From contig DAORJK010000002.1 of NCBI GenBank assembly GCA_035438985.1, forward strand, positions 310,001-374,000: 64,000 nt of DNA. The letters are read 5' to 3'. Below the pieces are notes generated by a model, which searched no databases, was not told the origin of the DNA, and saw only the letters and a program-made list of their open reading frames with translations. Each line of letters starts with the position of its first letter. Positions within the stretch are counted from its first letter, which is position 1. Source of the stretch: UBA4408 sp002389785. GTDB lineage: Bacteria; Bacteroidota; Bacteroidia; UBA4408. Both the position numbers and the translations under genes were made by a program. Positions 52,418 through 61,931 of this stretch are shown here, in pieces.

Positions 52418-53347
52418 ATGAAAAAAACACTTACTGCCTGCCTTATTCTAATCGCTTCTTTCACTTACGCACAACAGGATCCACAAGTTAGTCACTACAT
52501 GTATAATCGGTTAGGTTATAACCCGGGATATGCAGGAGCTAATGGTTCTATTTGCGCTACCTTAATCGGAAGACAACAATGGGTTGGATTTGATGGTGCA
52601 CCTAAAACAAATGTTTTATCGATTGATGCTCCGGTTAAATTACTTCACGGAGGTTTAGGTTTGACAGTTGCTACCGATAAACTAGGTTTTGAAAATAACT
52701 TTTTTGGTAAATTGTCATATGCATTCAGAATGCCGCTTGGAAACGATGGTAATTTAGGTATCGGAGTTGAAGCAGGTATGTACAATAAATCCATCAACGG
52801 AAATTGGGTTGCAACAGATGATGTTACCAGTGATAAATCAATTCCGGTTGGTAAAGCTGCCGATAATACCTTCGATATTGGATTTGGATTACACTACCAC
52901 ACACCAAAATTGTATGTTGGTTTATCTTCAACACACTTAAATCAAGGAAAAATTGAAAAAGGTAATTTAAGTTTTGAAATCGCACGTCACTATTATGTAA
53001 CTGCAGGTTATAATTACGATATCAACGAAACTTTTACTTTACGTCCATCGTTATTGGTTAAGTCAGTTGGTTCGGCTACAACTTTAGATGTTAATGTGAA
53101 TGTTTTATACAATAATTTATTATGGCTTGGCGTTAGTTACCGAACTTCAGATGCAGTTGTGCCAATGGTAGGTTTCCAAAAGGCGTTTAATGCAAAGAGT
53201 GCTTTCAAAGTTGGGTATGCATATGATGTAACAACATCTAAACTTAAAACACAAAGCAATGGGAGTCATGAGTTGATGTTAGGTTTCTGCTACACCATCA
53301 TACCTAAAACAACTACCACAAAATACAAGAACGTTCGTTTCCTATAA
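52418..53347 (+). CDS. PorP/SprF-family T9SS outer membrane protein
   Basis: 309 residues with a signal peptide ending near TYAQQ. The opening DPQVSHYMYNRLGYNPGYAG is the family hallmark, followed by GRQQWVGFDGAPKTNVLSI and a 14-strand-like barrel with repeating GLGLT/VGLSSTHLN-type strands. In this family it works with gliding or secretion components and forms part of the T9SS outer membrane complex. It is 120 bases ahead of gldK. The exact subgroup (PorP or SprF) cannot be chosen from sequence alone. Confidence 0.92.
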   Translation: MKKTLTACLILIASFTYAQQDPQVSHYMYNRLGYNPGYAGANGSICATLIGRQQWVGFDGAPKTNVLSIDAPVKLLHGGLGLTVATDKLGFENNFFGKLSYAFRMPLGNDGNLGIGVEAGMYNKSINGNWVATDDVTSDKSIPVGKAADNTFDIGFGLHYHTPKLYVGLSSTHLNQGKIEKGNLSFEIARHYYVTAGYNYDINETFTLRPSLLVKSVGSATTLDVNVNVLYNNLLWLGVSYRTSDAVVPMVGFQKAFNAKSAFKVGYAYDVTTSKLKTQSNGSHELMLGFCYTIIPKTTTTKYKNVRFL

Positions 53348-53467
53348 TTATATAGTTAGTAACCAAAAGTTTTTAGTCTCGTAAGAGTCAATTAATAGGT
53401 AATTATAAATTAAAAATTACAAAGGCAGATTTTCGAAGGGAAGAATGTTAAACCAAAAAAAACAAAA

Positions 53468-54775
53468 ATGAATCATCTTTTAGAAAACATCAAAAAGGTA
53501 ATCTATTTTATTCTTTTAGCAGTTGTTCTTCAAAGTTGTGCCAGTGGCGACGACGGACAGTTGATTGGAGCTCAAAACAGAGAGACCTGGTATGATTTCA
53601 ATCCTTATGGAATGTTGAGTATTCCTTTGGGAAGTTTTCAAATGGGTCCAAGTGATCAGGATGTACCCTATTCTCAAACAACGCAAGCCAAAACGGTTTC
53701 AATTCAATCCTTTTACATGGATGAAACTGAAATCACTAACAATGAGTACCGTCAGTTCGTGAACTGGGTGCGCGATTCAATTGCACGTCGTAAAATTGCT
53801 GAAGCAGGAAATGAGGATTTTTTGCAGGCTGAAAACGAAGAAGAACCTGATTTTAGACAATTAAACTGGGATGAGCGCTTGAGATGGGATGATGAGGATG
53901 CAAAGGAAGCTTTGATGGATATGTTTTTACCGGTGAACGAGCGTTATTACCATAGAAAGGAAATTGATGCCCGTAAGTTGGATTTTGAATATTATTGGAT
54001 TGACTTAAAAGAAGCTGCACGCAAAAGTAATCGTGAGCAAGGAATGACCGATCGTTCGGTCTTTATTAAGAAGGATGTAATAAATGTATATCCCGATACT
54101 TTGGCCTGGATTCATGATTTCACCTATTCCTTTAATGAACCGATGACCAATATGTATTTTTGGCATCCGGCTTATGACGAGTATCCGGTTGTTGGTGTTA
54201 CTTGGAAGCAGGCTCGTGCATTTTGCATCTGGAGAACTCAATTGTTAAATGGTGCTCGAATGGCACAAGAATTAACACTTCTACAAGATTTTCGCTTACC
54301 TACTGAAACAGAGTGGGAATACGCATCACGTGGAGGCTTGGCATTATCGCCATATCCATGGGGAGGTCCTTACATCCGTAATATTCGTGGATGTTTCTTA
54401 GCCAATTTTAAACCATTGCGTGGAAATTACACCGATGACGGAGGTTTAAATACATTAAAAGTAGCTACTTACAACCCGAATGATTATGGATTGTATGACA
54501 TGGCAGGAAATGTATCTGAGTGGACCAGCAACGCGTTTGATGAATCAGCTTACAATTTTTCACACGATATGAATCCGGATTATGTGTACGAAGCAACTGA
54601 AAATGATCCGGTAGCTTTAAAACGAAAAGTTATTCGAGGTGGTTCCTGGAAGGATGTTTCTTATTACCTTCAAAATGGTTCACGCACCTATGAATATCAG
54701 GATACAGCTAAATGTTACTTAGGATTTAGATGTGTAATGACTTATTTGGGAAGAGTTCCCGGAGACGAACAATAA
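53468..54775 (+). CDS. gldK: T9SS ring protein GldK/PorK
   Basis: 435 residues. A lipoprotein signal ends VVLQSC (Cys at about 24). The main domain is FGE-sulfatase/SUMF1-like: LGSFQMGPSDQD, MDETEITNNEYRQFV, FRLPTETEWEYASRGG, MAGNVSEWTSN and VIRGGSWKD to GFRCV. An insert of about 130 acidic residues splits the domain, as in other GldK proteins. It forms the periplasmic ring with GldN on the outer membrane. First of four consecutive core genes. Confidence 0.96.
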   Translation: MNHLLENIKKVIYFILLAVVLQSCASGDDGQLIGAQNRETWYDFNPYGMLSIPLGSFQMGPSDQDVPYSQTTQAKTVSIQSFYMDETEITNNEYRQFVNWVRDSIARRKIAEAGNEDFLQAENEEEPDFRQLNWDERLRWDDEDAKEALMDMFLPVNERYYHRKEIDARKLDFEYYWIDLKEAARKSNREQGMTDRSVFIKKDVINVYPDTLAWIHDFTYSFNEPMTNMYFWHPAYDEYPVVGVTWKQARAFCIWRTQLLNGARMAQELTLLQDFRLPTETEWEYASRGGLALSPYPWGGPYIRNIRGCFLANFKPLRGNYTDDGGLNTLKVATYNPNDYGLYDMAGNVSEWTSNAFDESAYNFSHDMNPDYVYEATENDPVALKRKVIRGGSWKDVSYYLQNGSRTYEYQDTAKCYLGFRCVMTYLGRVPGDEQ

Positions 54776-54831
54776 TTATTTTTGATTTTAAAACAATTCT
54801 AAACAAACAACCCTTTAATCTTTAACTAACT

Positions 54832-55641
54832 ATGGGAATCATTCAAAAACTTCAGTCAAAAAAAGGAAAAACATTCATGGGTTATCTTTATGGATGGGGA
54901 GCTTCTATCGTAATTGTGGGAGCGATGTTTAAGATTCAGCACTGGCCGGGTGCGGGACCCATGTTGGTTGCCGGTCTGTCCATTGAAGCAGTAATTTTCT
55001 TTTTCTCGGCTTTTGAACCAATTCACGAAGAAGATGATTGGAGTTTAGTATATCCTGAGTTAAGAGGTGCTGATGAACACGGAGCAAGTCGTCACAAAGA
55101 TTCAAAAAGTAAGAAAGATCCAATTGCAGCGGAACTTGATAAAATGTTGAGCGAAGCGAAGATTGGACCAGAGCTAATAGAGAGCTTAGGTTCAGGAATG
55201 CGCAGCTTAAGTGAGCAAGCAGGAAAATTAACCAACATTACCGATGCAACGGTTGCAACTCAAGGATATGTTGATAATATTAAAGGAGCTACCAGTTCAG
55301 TAGGACAATTAGCTCAGAGTTATATAAAAGCTTCAGAAGCATTAACCGGTTTAACTAGTACCAACTTGGATGGACAAGTATATGGTGAGCAATTGGTTGC
55401 GGTTTCTAAAAATCTATCTGCATTAAATGCTGTATACGAATTACAGTTACAAGGTGCGAACGATCATTTGAAAGTGACTAATAAAATGTACGAGGGCATG
55501 AATCAGTTAATTGATAATTTATCTGGTTCTGTTGACGATACTAGAAAGTACAAGGATGAAGTTGGAAAGCTTGCAACCAACTTGAGTTCATTGAATACCA
55601 TTTATGGTAACATGCTAACCGCAATGAATTACAATAGATAA
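54832..55641 (+). CDS. gldL: T9SS inner-membrane motor protein GldL/PorL
   Basis: 269 residues. Two membrane helices (about 17-36 and 42-62) carry FKIQHWPGAGPML and the conserved Glu52 in LSIEAVIFF, the residue thought to take part in proton flow. The rest is cytoplasmic and coiled-coil rich (SYIKASEALTGLTS, NLSALNAVYELQL). It forms the rotary motor with GldM. The gene ends 64 bases before gldM. Confidence 0.96.
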   Translation: MGIIQKLQSKKGKTFMGYLYGWGASIVIVGAMFKIQHWPGAGPMLVAGLSIEAVIFFFSAFEPIHEEDDWSLVYPELRGADEHGASRHKDSKSKKDPIAAELDKMLSEAKIGPELIESLGSGMRSLSEQAGKLTNITDATVATQGYVDNIKGATSSVGQLAQSYIKASEALTGLTSTNLDGQVYGEQLVAVSKNLSALNAVYELQLQGANDHLKVTNKMYEGMNQLIDNLSGSVDDTRKYKDEVGKLATNLSSLNTIYGNMLTAMNYNR

Positions 55642-55705
55642 TTAAATATCTAACCTAGGAAATTTTAGTTAAACACTCCGAAATCGGACACAAAAAATAT
55701 AGCGT

Positions 55706-57349
55706 ATGTCAGCAAAAGGGACCCCGAGGCAGAAGATGATTGGTATGATGTATTTGGTGTTAACAGCGTTGTTAGCATTGAACGTATCAAAAGAAATTCT
55801 GGATTCATTCATTATCGTAAATGATGGATTGGAAAAGACCAATGAGAACTTCTCAAAGAAAAACGAAAAGGTGTATTCGGATTTTGAAGCCGCAAATACC
55901 AAGGATCCTAAAAAGACAGGTCCTTATTATGAGCGTGCTAAGAAAGCTCAAAAAATTTCAGCCGACTTAATTAAGTATGTTAAATCAATTAAGACCAAGC
56001 TACTTTCAGAAACTGATAAAATTACCATGGAAACTGCAGATTCTATGCATTTAGAATATTTGCAGTCTAAGGATAATTACACTATTCCATCTGAAATTAT
56101 GATTGGTAGTAACCCTGAAACTCCTAAAACAGGGGAGTATACTGCTGCTGATTTAAAAGCAAAAATTAATGCTGCTCGCGCAGAGTTTATTAAATTGTTT
56201 GATAATCCTCCAGGGCAAGAATTGTTTTTACCGGTTGTAAAACAACAAATGGAGAATAAATTAGGAATGAAAACTCCTGATCCAAAGCCAAAAGAAGGTG
56301 AAGTTAGAACTTGGGAAACTACCAATTTCGAGCATATTCCTTTAGCTGCAATCATCACCATCTTATCAGGTATTCAAGCAGATGTTAAAAACGCGGAAGC
56401 CGATGTTGTGAATCAGTTGTTTCAATCAGTAAAAGGACAAGATTTTACTTTTGATAAATTATCTGCAAAGGTTATTGCCAAGTCAAGTTATATTATTGCC
56501 GGTGATGAGTATAGTGCCGATGTATTATTGGTTGCATCCAATTCTACAACCAATCCTAAGATTATTGTTGGGGATACTTCTAAATTGAAATCCGGTGGCG
56601 AAGGAAAAGAATTACCTGTTGAAGGTGGATTGGGAAAATACACCATTCGTACTAGTGCCGAAGGTTTGCAAAAGTGGAGTGGAGTTATTAAAGTTGAAAA
56701 GCCAGGACGTCCGGGTGAGTTTGATTCTTATCCTTTTTCATCAGAGTATCAAGTTGCTAAACCTGCAGCTGCTGTTTCAGCAACTAAAATGAACGTATTT
56801 TACATTGGGGTAGATAACCCTGTTGATATTAGTGCAGCCGGTGTTGCTCCTGAGAATATCGTTGCAAGTCTTGCTGGAAATGGTGGTACTTTAACCAAAT
56901 TAAGCAGTGGGAAATACAATGTTCGCGTTGTTTCAGGTTCTAATAAATGTACCATAAGTGTTGGCGCTAAGATGGGAACAACTACACGTCCAATGGGTAC
57001 ACCTTTTGAATTCCGAGTAAAACAATTGCCTACACCAACAGCGTTTGTTGCAGGTGCTAATTCAGGAACTTTAAAGAAGGGATTAATTGTAGCCTCCGGA
57101 AACGTGATACCTAAAATGGAAAATTTTGACTTTGATTTGAAAATTCAAATTGTAAGTTTTAAAATGAGTACTATCGTTAAAGGTTTGTTAAAGGAAGAGG
57201 TTTCTAACTCCGGTGCGTTTACTGCTGCACAAACAGCCATGATACAAGGTATTCCAACAAATGGTAAATTGTTTTTTGAAGAAATTAAGGCGAAAATGCC
57301 GGATGGAACAACACGTACTTTGAACTCAATTATTTTTAAAGTTCTATAA
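55706..57349 (+). CDS. gldM: T9SS motor-shaft protein GldM/PorM
   Basis: 547 residues. One N-terminal membrane helix (about 12-30, IGMMYLVLTALLALNVSKE) is preceded by MSAKGTPRQKM. A long helical periplasmic domain (about 35-230) and beta-rich domains (about 240-547: YIIAGDEYSADVLLVASNS, NVFYIGVDNPVDISAAG, LRKGLIVASG-like) follow. It spans the periplasm from GldL to the GldK/GldN ring. Length and domain order are normal. Confidence 0.96.
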   Translation: MSAKGTPRQKMIGMMYLVLTALLALNVSKEILDSFIIVNDGLEKTNENFSKKNEKVYSDFEAANTKDPKKTGPYYERAKKAQKISADLIKYVKSIKTKLLSETDKITMETADSMHLEYLQSKDNYTIPSEIMIGSNPETPKTGEYTAADLKAKINAARAEFIKLFDNPPGQELFLPVVKQQMENKLGMKTPDPKPKEGEVRTWETTNFEHIPLAAIITILSGIQADVKNAEADVVNQLFQSVKGQDFTFDKLSAKVIAKSSYIIAGDEYSADVLLVASNSTTNPKIIVGDTSKLKSGGEGKELPVEGGLGKYTIRTSAEGLQKWSGVIKVEKPGRPGEFDSYPFSSEYQVAKPAAAVSATKMNVFYIGVDNPVDISAAGVAPENIVASLAGNGGTLTKLSSGKYNVRVVSGSNKCTISVGAKMGTTTRPMGTPFEFRVKQLPTPTAFVAGANSGTLKKGLIVASGNVIPKMENFDFDLKIQIVSFKMSTIVKGLLKEEVSNSGAFTAAQTAMIQGIPTNGKLFFEEIKAKMPDGTTRTLNSIIFKVL

Positions 57350-57372
57350 AAGTTAAACATAAATCAACATAA

Positions 57373-58218
57373 ATGAAAAAGCTAAAATTAATTGCTGTAT
57401 TCTTTTTTGTAGTGATGTTTTCACTTGTTTCGAAAGCACAAACTAACGTTTTGGATGGAGTATATGTAAAAGAACATACTCCTGAACGAAAAGTTATTCC
57501 TTACACTTATTTACGTGAAGCTGATGTGCAGTGGGCAAAGCGGATTTGGAGAACGATTGACTTAAGAGAAAAGAAAAATCATCCACTTTATTTTCCTACT
57601 GAGCCGATTAATAACCGTAAGAGTTTAAGTCAAGTTATTTTGGATGCAATTTTAAACGATGGTACTATTACAGCATACGATGGTTTTGACGATGAGTTTA
57701 AAAAGCCTTTGTCTAAAGCAGAAATATCAGCTAAGATTGCACCTAAATCAGATACAACTTATGTTGATGATCCTGAAAATCCGGGAAACTTAATTCCTAA
57801 GGTTGTATTAACCGAGTTTAAACCTTCCAGCATCAAGAAGTACCGAATTAAAGAAGATTGGTTTTTTGATAAACAACGTTCTGTGATGGATGTGCGAATT
57901 ATTGGCCTTTGTGCTTTGGAAGACAAATTAAATGATGATGGTAGCTTTAAAGCATTAAGTCCAATGTTCTGGATTTACTATCCTGAAGCGCGCTATGTTT
58001 TTGCTAACGCAGAAGTTTTCAATCGTAACAACGACAGCGAAAGAAGAACTTTGGAAGACATTATTTGGAAACGCGATTTCTCAAGTTTTGTTTACAAAGA
58101 AGCGAACGTTTATGACCGTGATATCAGTGAATATAAAAGCGGAATGGATGCTTTGCTTGAAGCAGAAAAAATTAAAGAAAATATTTTCAATTACGAACAC
58201 GACATGTGGGAGTACTAA
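57373..58218 (+). CDS. gldN: T9SS ring protein GldN/PorN
   Basis: 281 residues with a signal peptide ending near SKAQT. The mature protein has KRIWRTIDLREKKNHPLYFP, TEPINNRKSL, a KKYRIKEDWFFDKQRSVMDVRI core and MFWIYYPEARYVFANAEVFN, all typical of GldN/PorN. It binds GldK to form the ring under the outer membrane. Last gene of the operon, 23 bases after gldM, ending at a strong terminator. Confidence 0.95.
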   Translation: MKKLKLIAVFFFVVMFSLVSKAQTNVLDGVYVKEHTPERKVIPYTYLREADVQWAKRIWRTIDLREKKNHPLYFPTEPINNRKSLSQVILDAILNDGTITAYDGFDDEFKKPLSKAEISAKIAPKSDTTYVDDPENPGNLIPKVVLTEFKPSSIKKYRIKEDWFFDKQRSVMDVRIIGLCALEDKLNDDGSFKALSPMFWIYYPEARYVFANAEVFNRNNDSERRTLEDIIWKRDFSSFVYKEANVYDRDISEYKSGMDALLEAEKIKENIFNYEHDMWEY

Positions 58219-58242
58219 AATTATTTTACCTACAGAAAAAGG

Positions 58243-58269
58243 CACCGAACTACTTCGGTGTTTTTTTTT
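58243..58269 (+). terminator. Terminator of the T9SS operon
   Basis: CACCGAA, loop CTAC, TTCGGTG, followed by a run of T. A strong intrinsic terminator directly after gldN. Confidence 0.93.
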
Positions 58270-58337
58270 GGAATAATAATTCTGCTTTGTAGCAAGCTTG
58301 CTTTTTAAATCCTAACTTTAATGCCTAATTTTTTTAT

Positions 58338-61184
58338 ATGCCCCAAGACCCTTTTGAGCAGCTATCTGCCAAAGAATATATTATCATAAAAGGAGCACGC
58401 ATTCATAATTTAAAAAATATTGATGTTGCTATTCCAAGAAATAAGTTTGTAGTAATCACCGGACTTTCCGGTTCAGGTAAATCTTCCTTAGCCTTTGATA
58501 CCCTGTATGCCGAAGGTCAACGACGCTATGTAGAAAGTTTATCCTCCTATGCGCGGCAATTTTTAGGTCGTATTAATAAACCGGATGTTGATTATATTAA
58601 AGGCATTTCTCCGGCAATTGCTATTGAGCAAAAAGTTAATTCTCGAAATCCTCGTTCAACTGTAGGTACCACTACTGAAATTTATGATTACCTAAAGTTA
58701 TTGTTTGCACGAATAGGTAAAACCTATTCTCCAATTTCTGGAGAGGAAGTTAAAAAGCATACAGTAAGAGATGTCATTAACAAAGTAAATTCATTTCCCA
58801 AAGGAACAAAGGTAATGCTCATTGCTCCTTTATTAGTAAAGCCACAATACACCCTTGAAAAGCAATTACAATTGTTACTCCAACAAGGTTTTACTCGGGT
58901 GAAACACAAAGATGAGATTTTAAAAATTGAGGATTCTTTGCACTTGATTAGCGAGAAGAAACTAAGCAATGCAACTTCAGATTTTGCAATTTTTATTGAT
59001 CGTTTTATCTCTGATAAAGACGACGAAGAGAATGAAAACCGAATTGCCGATAGCGTACAAACTGCATTTTTTGAAGGAAATGGAGAATGTTTTCTTGAAG
59101 TCTTGAATGAATCGAAAACCGGAAAAACTGAACGCTATTCTTTTTCAAACAAATTTGAAATGGACGGTATTACCTTTACTGAACCATCTTCTCATTTTTT
59201 TAGTTTTAATAATCCTCTTGGCGCTTGTAAAACTTGTGAAGGTTTTGGAAGTGTAATTGGAATTGATGAAGACCTGGTAATTCCGGATAAGAGCCTTTCG
59301 ATTTATGAAGGTGCGATTGCTTGTTGGAAAGGCGATACCATGAAAGAGTGGAAGGAAAAGCTTATCATGAATGCCGATAAATTTAACTTCCCAATACATC
59401 GCCCATATTACGAACTCTCAATTTCCGAGAAAAAGGTTGTTTGGACGGGCAATAAGCATTTTCAGGGTTTGAATGATTTTTTTAAGTTTCTTGAACAACA
59501 AATTTACAAAATACAATACCGTGTGATGCTCTCACGATATCGAGGTAAAACGAGTTGTCCCGATTGCAATGGCACTCGTTTGCGCAAGGATGCCGGCTAC
59601 GTGAAAATTAACGGTATGTCGATTAGTGAAATAGTTTTAATGCCCGTAAAAAAAACGGTTGAATTGTTTCGTTCGATGAAATTAACAAAGTACGAAACTG
59701 AAATTGCCAAAAGATTGCTCATTGAAATTACGAACCGGCTACAGTTTTTGGTTGATGTTGGGTTGGGATATCTTACGCTGAATCGACTTTCCAATACCTT
59801 ATCAGGAGGTGAATCACAACGGATTAATTTAGCGACTTCGTTAGGCAGCAGTTTGGTTGGAAGTATGTATGTGTTGGATGAACCTAGTATTGGTTTACAC
59901 CCTCGTGATACCCAACAATTAATCAAGGTACTTTTTTCATTGCGAAATTTGGGAAATACACTCATTGTTGTTGAGCACGATGAAGAAATTATGAAAGCTG
60001 CCGATGAAATTATTGATATTGGTCCTATGGCCGGATCGCATGGAGGAGAGTTAATGTTTCAAGGTGATTGGAAAAAAATTGAGAAGGAAAGTTCCAGTTT
60101 AACAGCCAATTATTTGATGGGAATTTCAAAAATAGAACTTCCTGAAAGACGTAGAAAATGGAACGATTTCATTTTAATAAAAGGCGCAAGAGAAAATAAC
60201 TTAAAAAATATTGATGTTAAATTTCCTTTACATACCATTACTGTTGTAACTGGAGTAAGCGGAAGTGGAAAAACTTCCTTGGTAAAACGTGTATTGTATC
60301 CAACTCTTAAAAAGATGTTCGGTGGTTACAACGAACAAAGCGGTTTATACGATCGCATTGAAGGTAGCTATGCAAAATTAAGCGGAGTAGAAATGATTGA
60401 TCAAAATCCAATTGGTAAATCGTCGCGCTCAAATCCCGTTACTTACGTTAAGGCATATGATGAAATTCGTGCATTGTTTGCCGAACAGCCATTAGCGAAG
60501 GCACGAGGATACAAGCCTTCCCAGTTTTCATTTAATGTTGATGGAGGACGATGTGAAGTTTGTGAAGGAGAAGGTGAAGTTAAGATTGAGATGCAATTTA
60601 TGGCCGATCTTCATTTGCAATGTGAAAGTTGTGGTGGAAAACGTTTCAAACAAGAAACATTGGAGATATTGTACCATGAAAAGTCGATTGCCGATATTTT
60701 AGAAATGACAGTGGATGATGCAATTGCTTTTTTTGAAAGTGAATCGCGCCCTAGTTTAATTGAGAAGAAAATTATTCAACGCATGCTGCCTTTGGCTGAC
60801 GTTGGTTTGGGTTACGTGCAATTAGGACAATCGAGCAATACATTAAGTGGTGGAGAAGCACAACGAATAAAGCTTGCATCTTTTTTGACTAAGGGAAATT
60901 CAGAAGAAAATTTGTTGTTTATTTTTGATGAGCCTACAACAGGCTTGCATTTTCACGACATTAAAAAGCTGCTATATGCCTTTAATGAATTGGTAAAGCA
61001 TGGGCATTCATTGCTCATTATTGAGCACAACTCAGAGGTAATTAAGTGCGCCGATTGGGTAATTGATTTAGGACCAGAAGGTGGGGAAGAAGGTGGTAAC
61101 CTTGTTTTTGAAGGTGTTCCGGAAGATTTGGTTAACTGCAAATCATCCTATACCGGAAAATACTTAAAAGATAAATTGGTATAA
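58338..61184 (+). CDS. uvrA: Excinuclease ABC subunit A
   Basis: 948 residues. Two ABC ATPase halves: GLSGSGKSSLAFDT with ESLSSYARQFLG, and GVSGSGKTSLVKR. Signature motifs LSGGESQRINLA and LSGGEAQRIKLA are both present, as are the zinc cysteines (CKTCEGFG, SCPDCNGTRL; CEVCEGEG, CESCGGKRF). It recognises DNA lesions in nucleotide excision repair. Convergent with lptB (16 bases). Confidence 0.97.
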   Translation: MPQDPFEQLSAKEYIIIKGARIHNLKNIDVAIPRNKFVVITGLSGSGKSSLAFDTLYAEGQRRYVESLSSYARQFLGRINKPDVDYIKGISPAIAIEQKVNSRNPRSTVGTTTEIYDYLKLLFARIGKTYSPISGEEVKKHTVRDVINKVNSFPKGTKVMLIAPLLVKPQYTLEKQLQLLLQQGFTRVKHKDEILKIEDSLHLISEKKLSNATSDFAIFIDRFISDKDDEENENRIADSVQTAFFEGNGECFLEVLNESKTGKTERYSFSNKFEMDGITFTEPSSHFFSFNNPLGACKTCEGFGSVIGIDEDLVIPDKSLSIYEGAIACWKGDTMKEWKEKLIMNADKFNFPIHRPYYELSISEKKVVWTGNKHFQGLNDFFKFLEQQIYKIQYRVMLSRYRGKTSCPDCNGTRLRKDAGYVKINGMSISEIVLMPVKKTVELFRSMKLTKYETEIAKRLLIEITNRLQFLVDVGLGYLTLNRLSNTLSGGESQRINLATSLGSSLVGSMYVLDEPSIGLHPRDTQQLIKVLFSLRNLGNTLIVVEHDEEIMKAADEIIDIGPMAGSHGGELMFQGDWKKIEKESSSLTANYLMGISKIELPERRRKWNDFILIKGARENNLKNIDVKFPLHTITVVTGVSGSGKTSLVKRVLYPTLKKMFGGYNEQSGLYDRIEGSYAKLSGVEMIDQNPIGKSSRSNPVTYVKAYDEIRALFAEQPLAKARGYKPSQFSFNVDGGRCEVCEGEGEVKIEMQFMADLHLQCESCGGKRFKQETLEILYHEKSIADILEMTVDDAIAFFESESRPSLIEKKIIQRMLPLADVGLGYVQLGQSSNTLSGGEAQRIKLASFLTKGNSEENLLFIFDEPTTGLHFHDIKKLLYAFNELVKHGHSLLIIEHNSEVIKCADWVIDLGPEGGEEGGNLVFEGVPEDLVNCKSSYTGKYLKDKLV

Positions 61185-61200
61185 ACCCAAAATTTACTAG

Positions 61201-61926
61201 TTACTTTCTCAATTCAAAATTCTGACCAAGGTACACCCTTCGCACAGTTTCATCGGCGGCAAGTTCTTCAGCGGTTCCGGCTTTCAAAATTTTTCCTTCA
61301 AAAAGGAGATAAGCACGATCGGTAATATTTAGGGTTTCGTGCACATTATGGTCGGTTATTAGGATACCAATATTTTTTTCTTTTAGTTTTGAAACAATAC
61401 TCTGTATATCTTCAACAGCAATAGGGTCGACACCTGCAAAAGGTTCATCGAGTAAAATAAAAGCAGGATTCACAGCAAGGCATCGAGCTATTTCGGTACG
61501 TCGGCGTTCACCACCACTGAGTAAATCGCCTCGATTTTTGCGAATGTGTTGCAAGCTAAATTCATCGAGTAAAGATTCAAGTTTTTCTTTTTGTTCTTGT
61601 TTACTAAGTTTGGTCATTTCGAGTATACAGGAAATATTATCTTCTACACTTAGTTTCCGAAAAACACTTGCTTCTTGCGCTAGGTAACCAATTCCTAATT
61701 GAGCTCGACGATACATTGGTTCGTTCGTAATATCCCGATTATCCAAATATATTTTTCCTTCGTTGGGTTTTATTAGTCCAACTGTCATGTAAAAAGTGGT
61801 TGTTTTGCCGGCACCATTTGGACCAAGCAAACCAACGATTTCTCCTTGATTTACATTTACCGAAACAGAATTAACAACTGTTCGGCTCTTGTATTTTTTA
61901 ATTAAATTTTCGGTTCTTAAAATCAT
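61201..61926 (-). CDS. lptB: LPS export ABC transporter ATP-binding protein
   Basis: 241 residues. ABC ATPase with GPNGAGKTT (Walker A), a Q-loop at LGYLAQEAS, LLSGGERRRTEIAR (signature), LDEPFAGVDP (Walker B) and a conserved ITDHNVHETL switch region, which is typical of LptB. It powers LPS extraction through LptFG to LptC/A/D. It is 5 bases after the DUF5686 gene, so they are probably co-transcribed. Confidence 0.94.
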   Translation of the reverse strand: MILRTENLIKKYKSRTVVNSVSVNVNQGEIVGLLGPNGAGKTTTFYMTVGLIKPNEGKIYLDNRDITNEPMYRRAQLGIGYLAQEASVFRKLSVEDNISCILEMTKLSKQEQKEKLESLLDEFSLQHIRKNRGDLLSGGERRRTEIARCLAVNPAFILLDEPFAGVDPIAVEDIQSIVSKLKEKNIGILITDHNVHETLNITDRAYLLFEGKILKAGTAEELAADETVRRVYLGQNFELRK

Positions 61927-61931
61927 GTTGC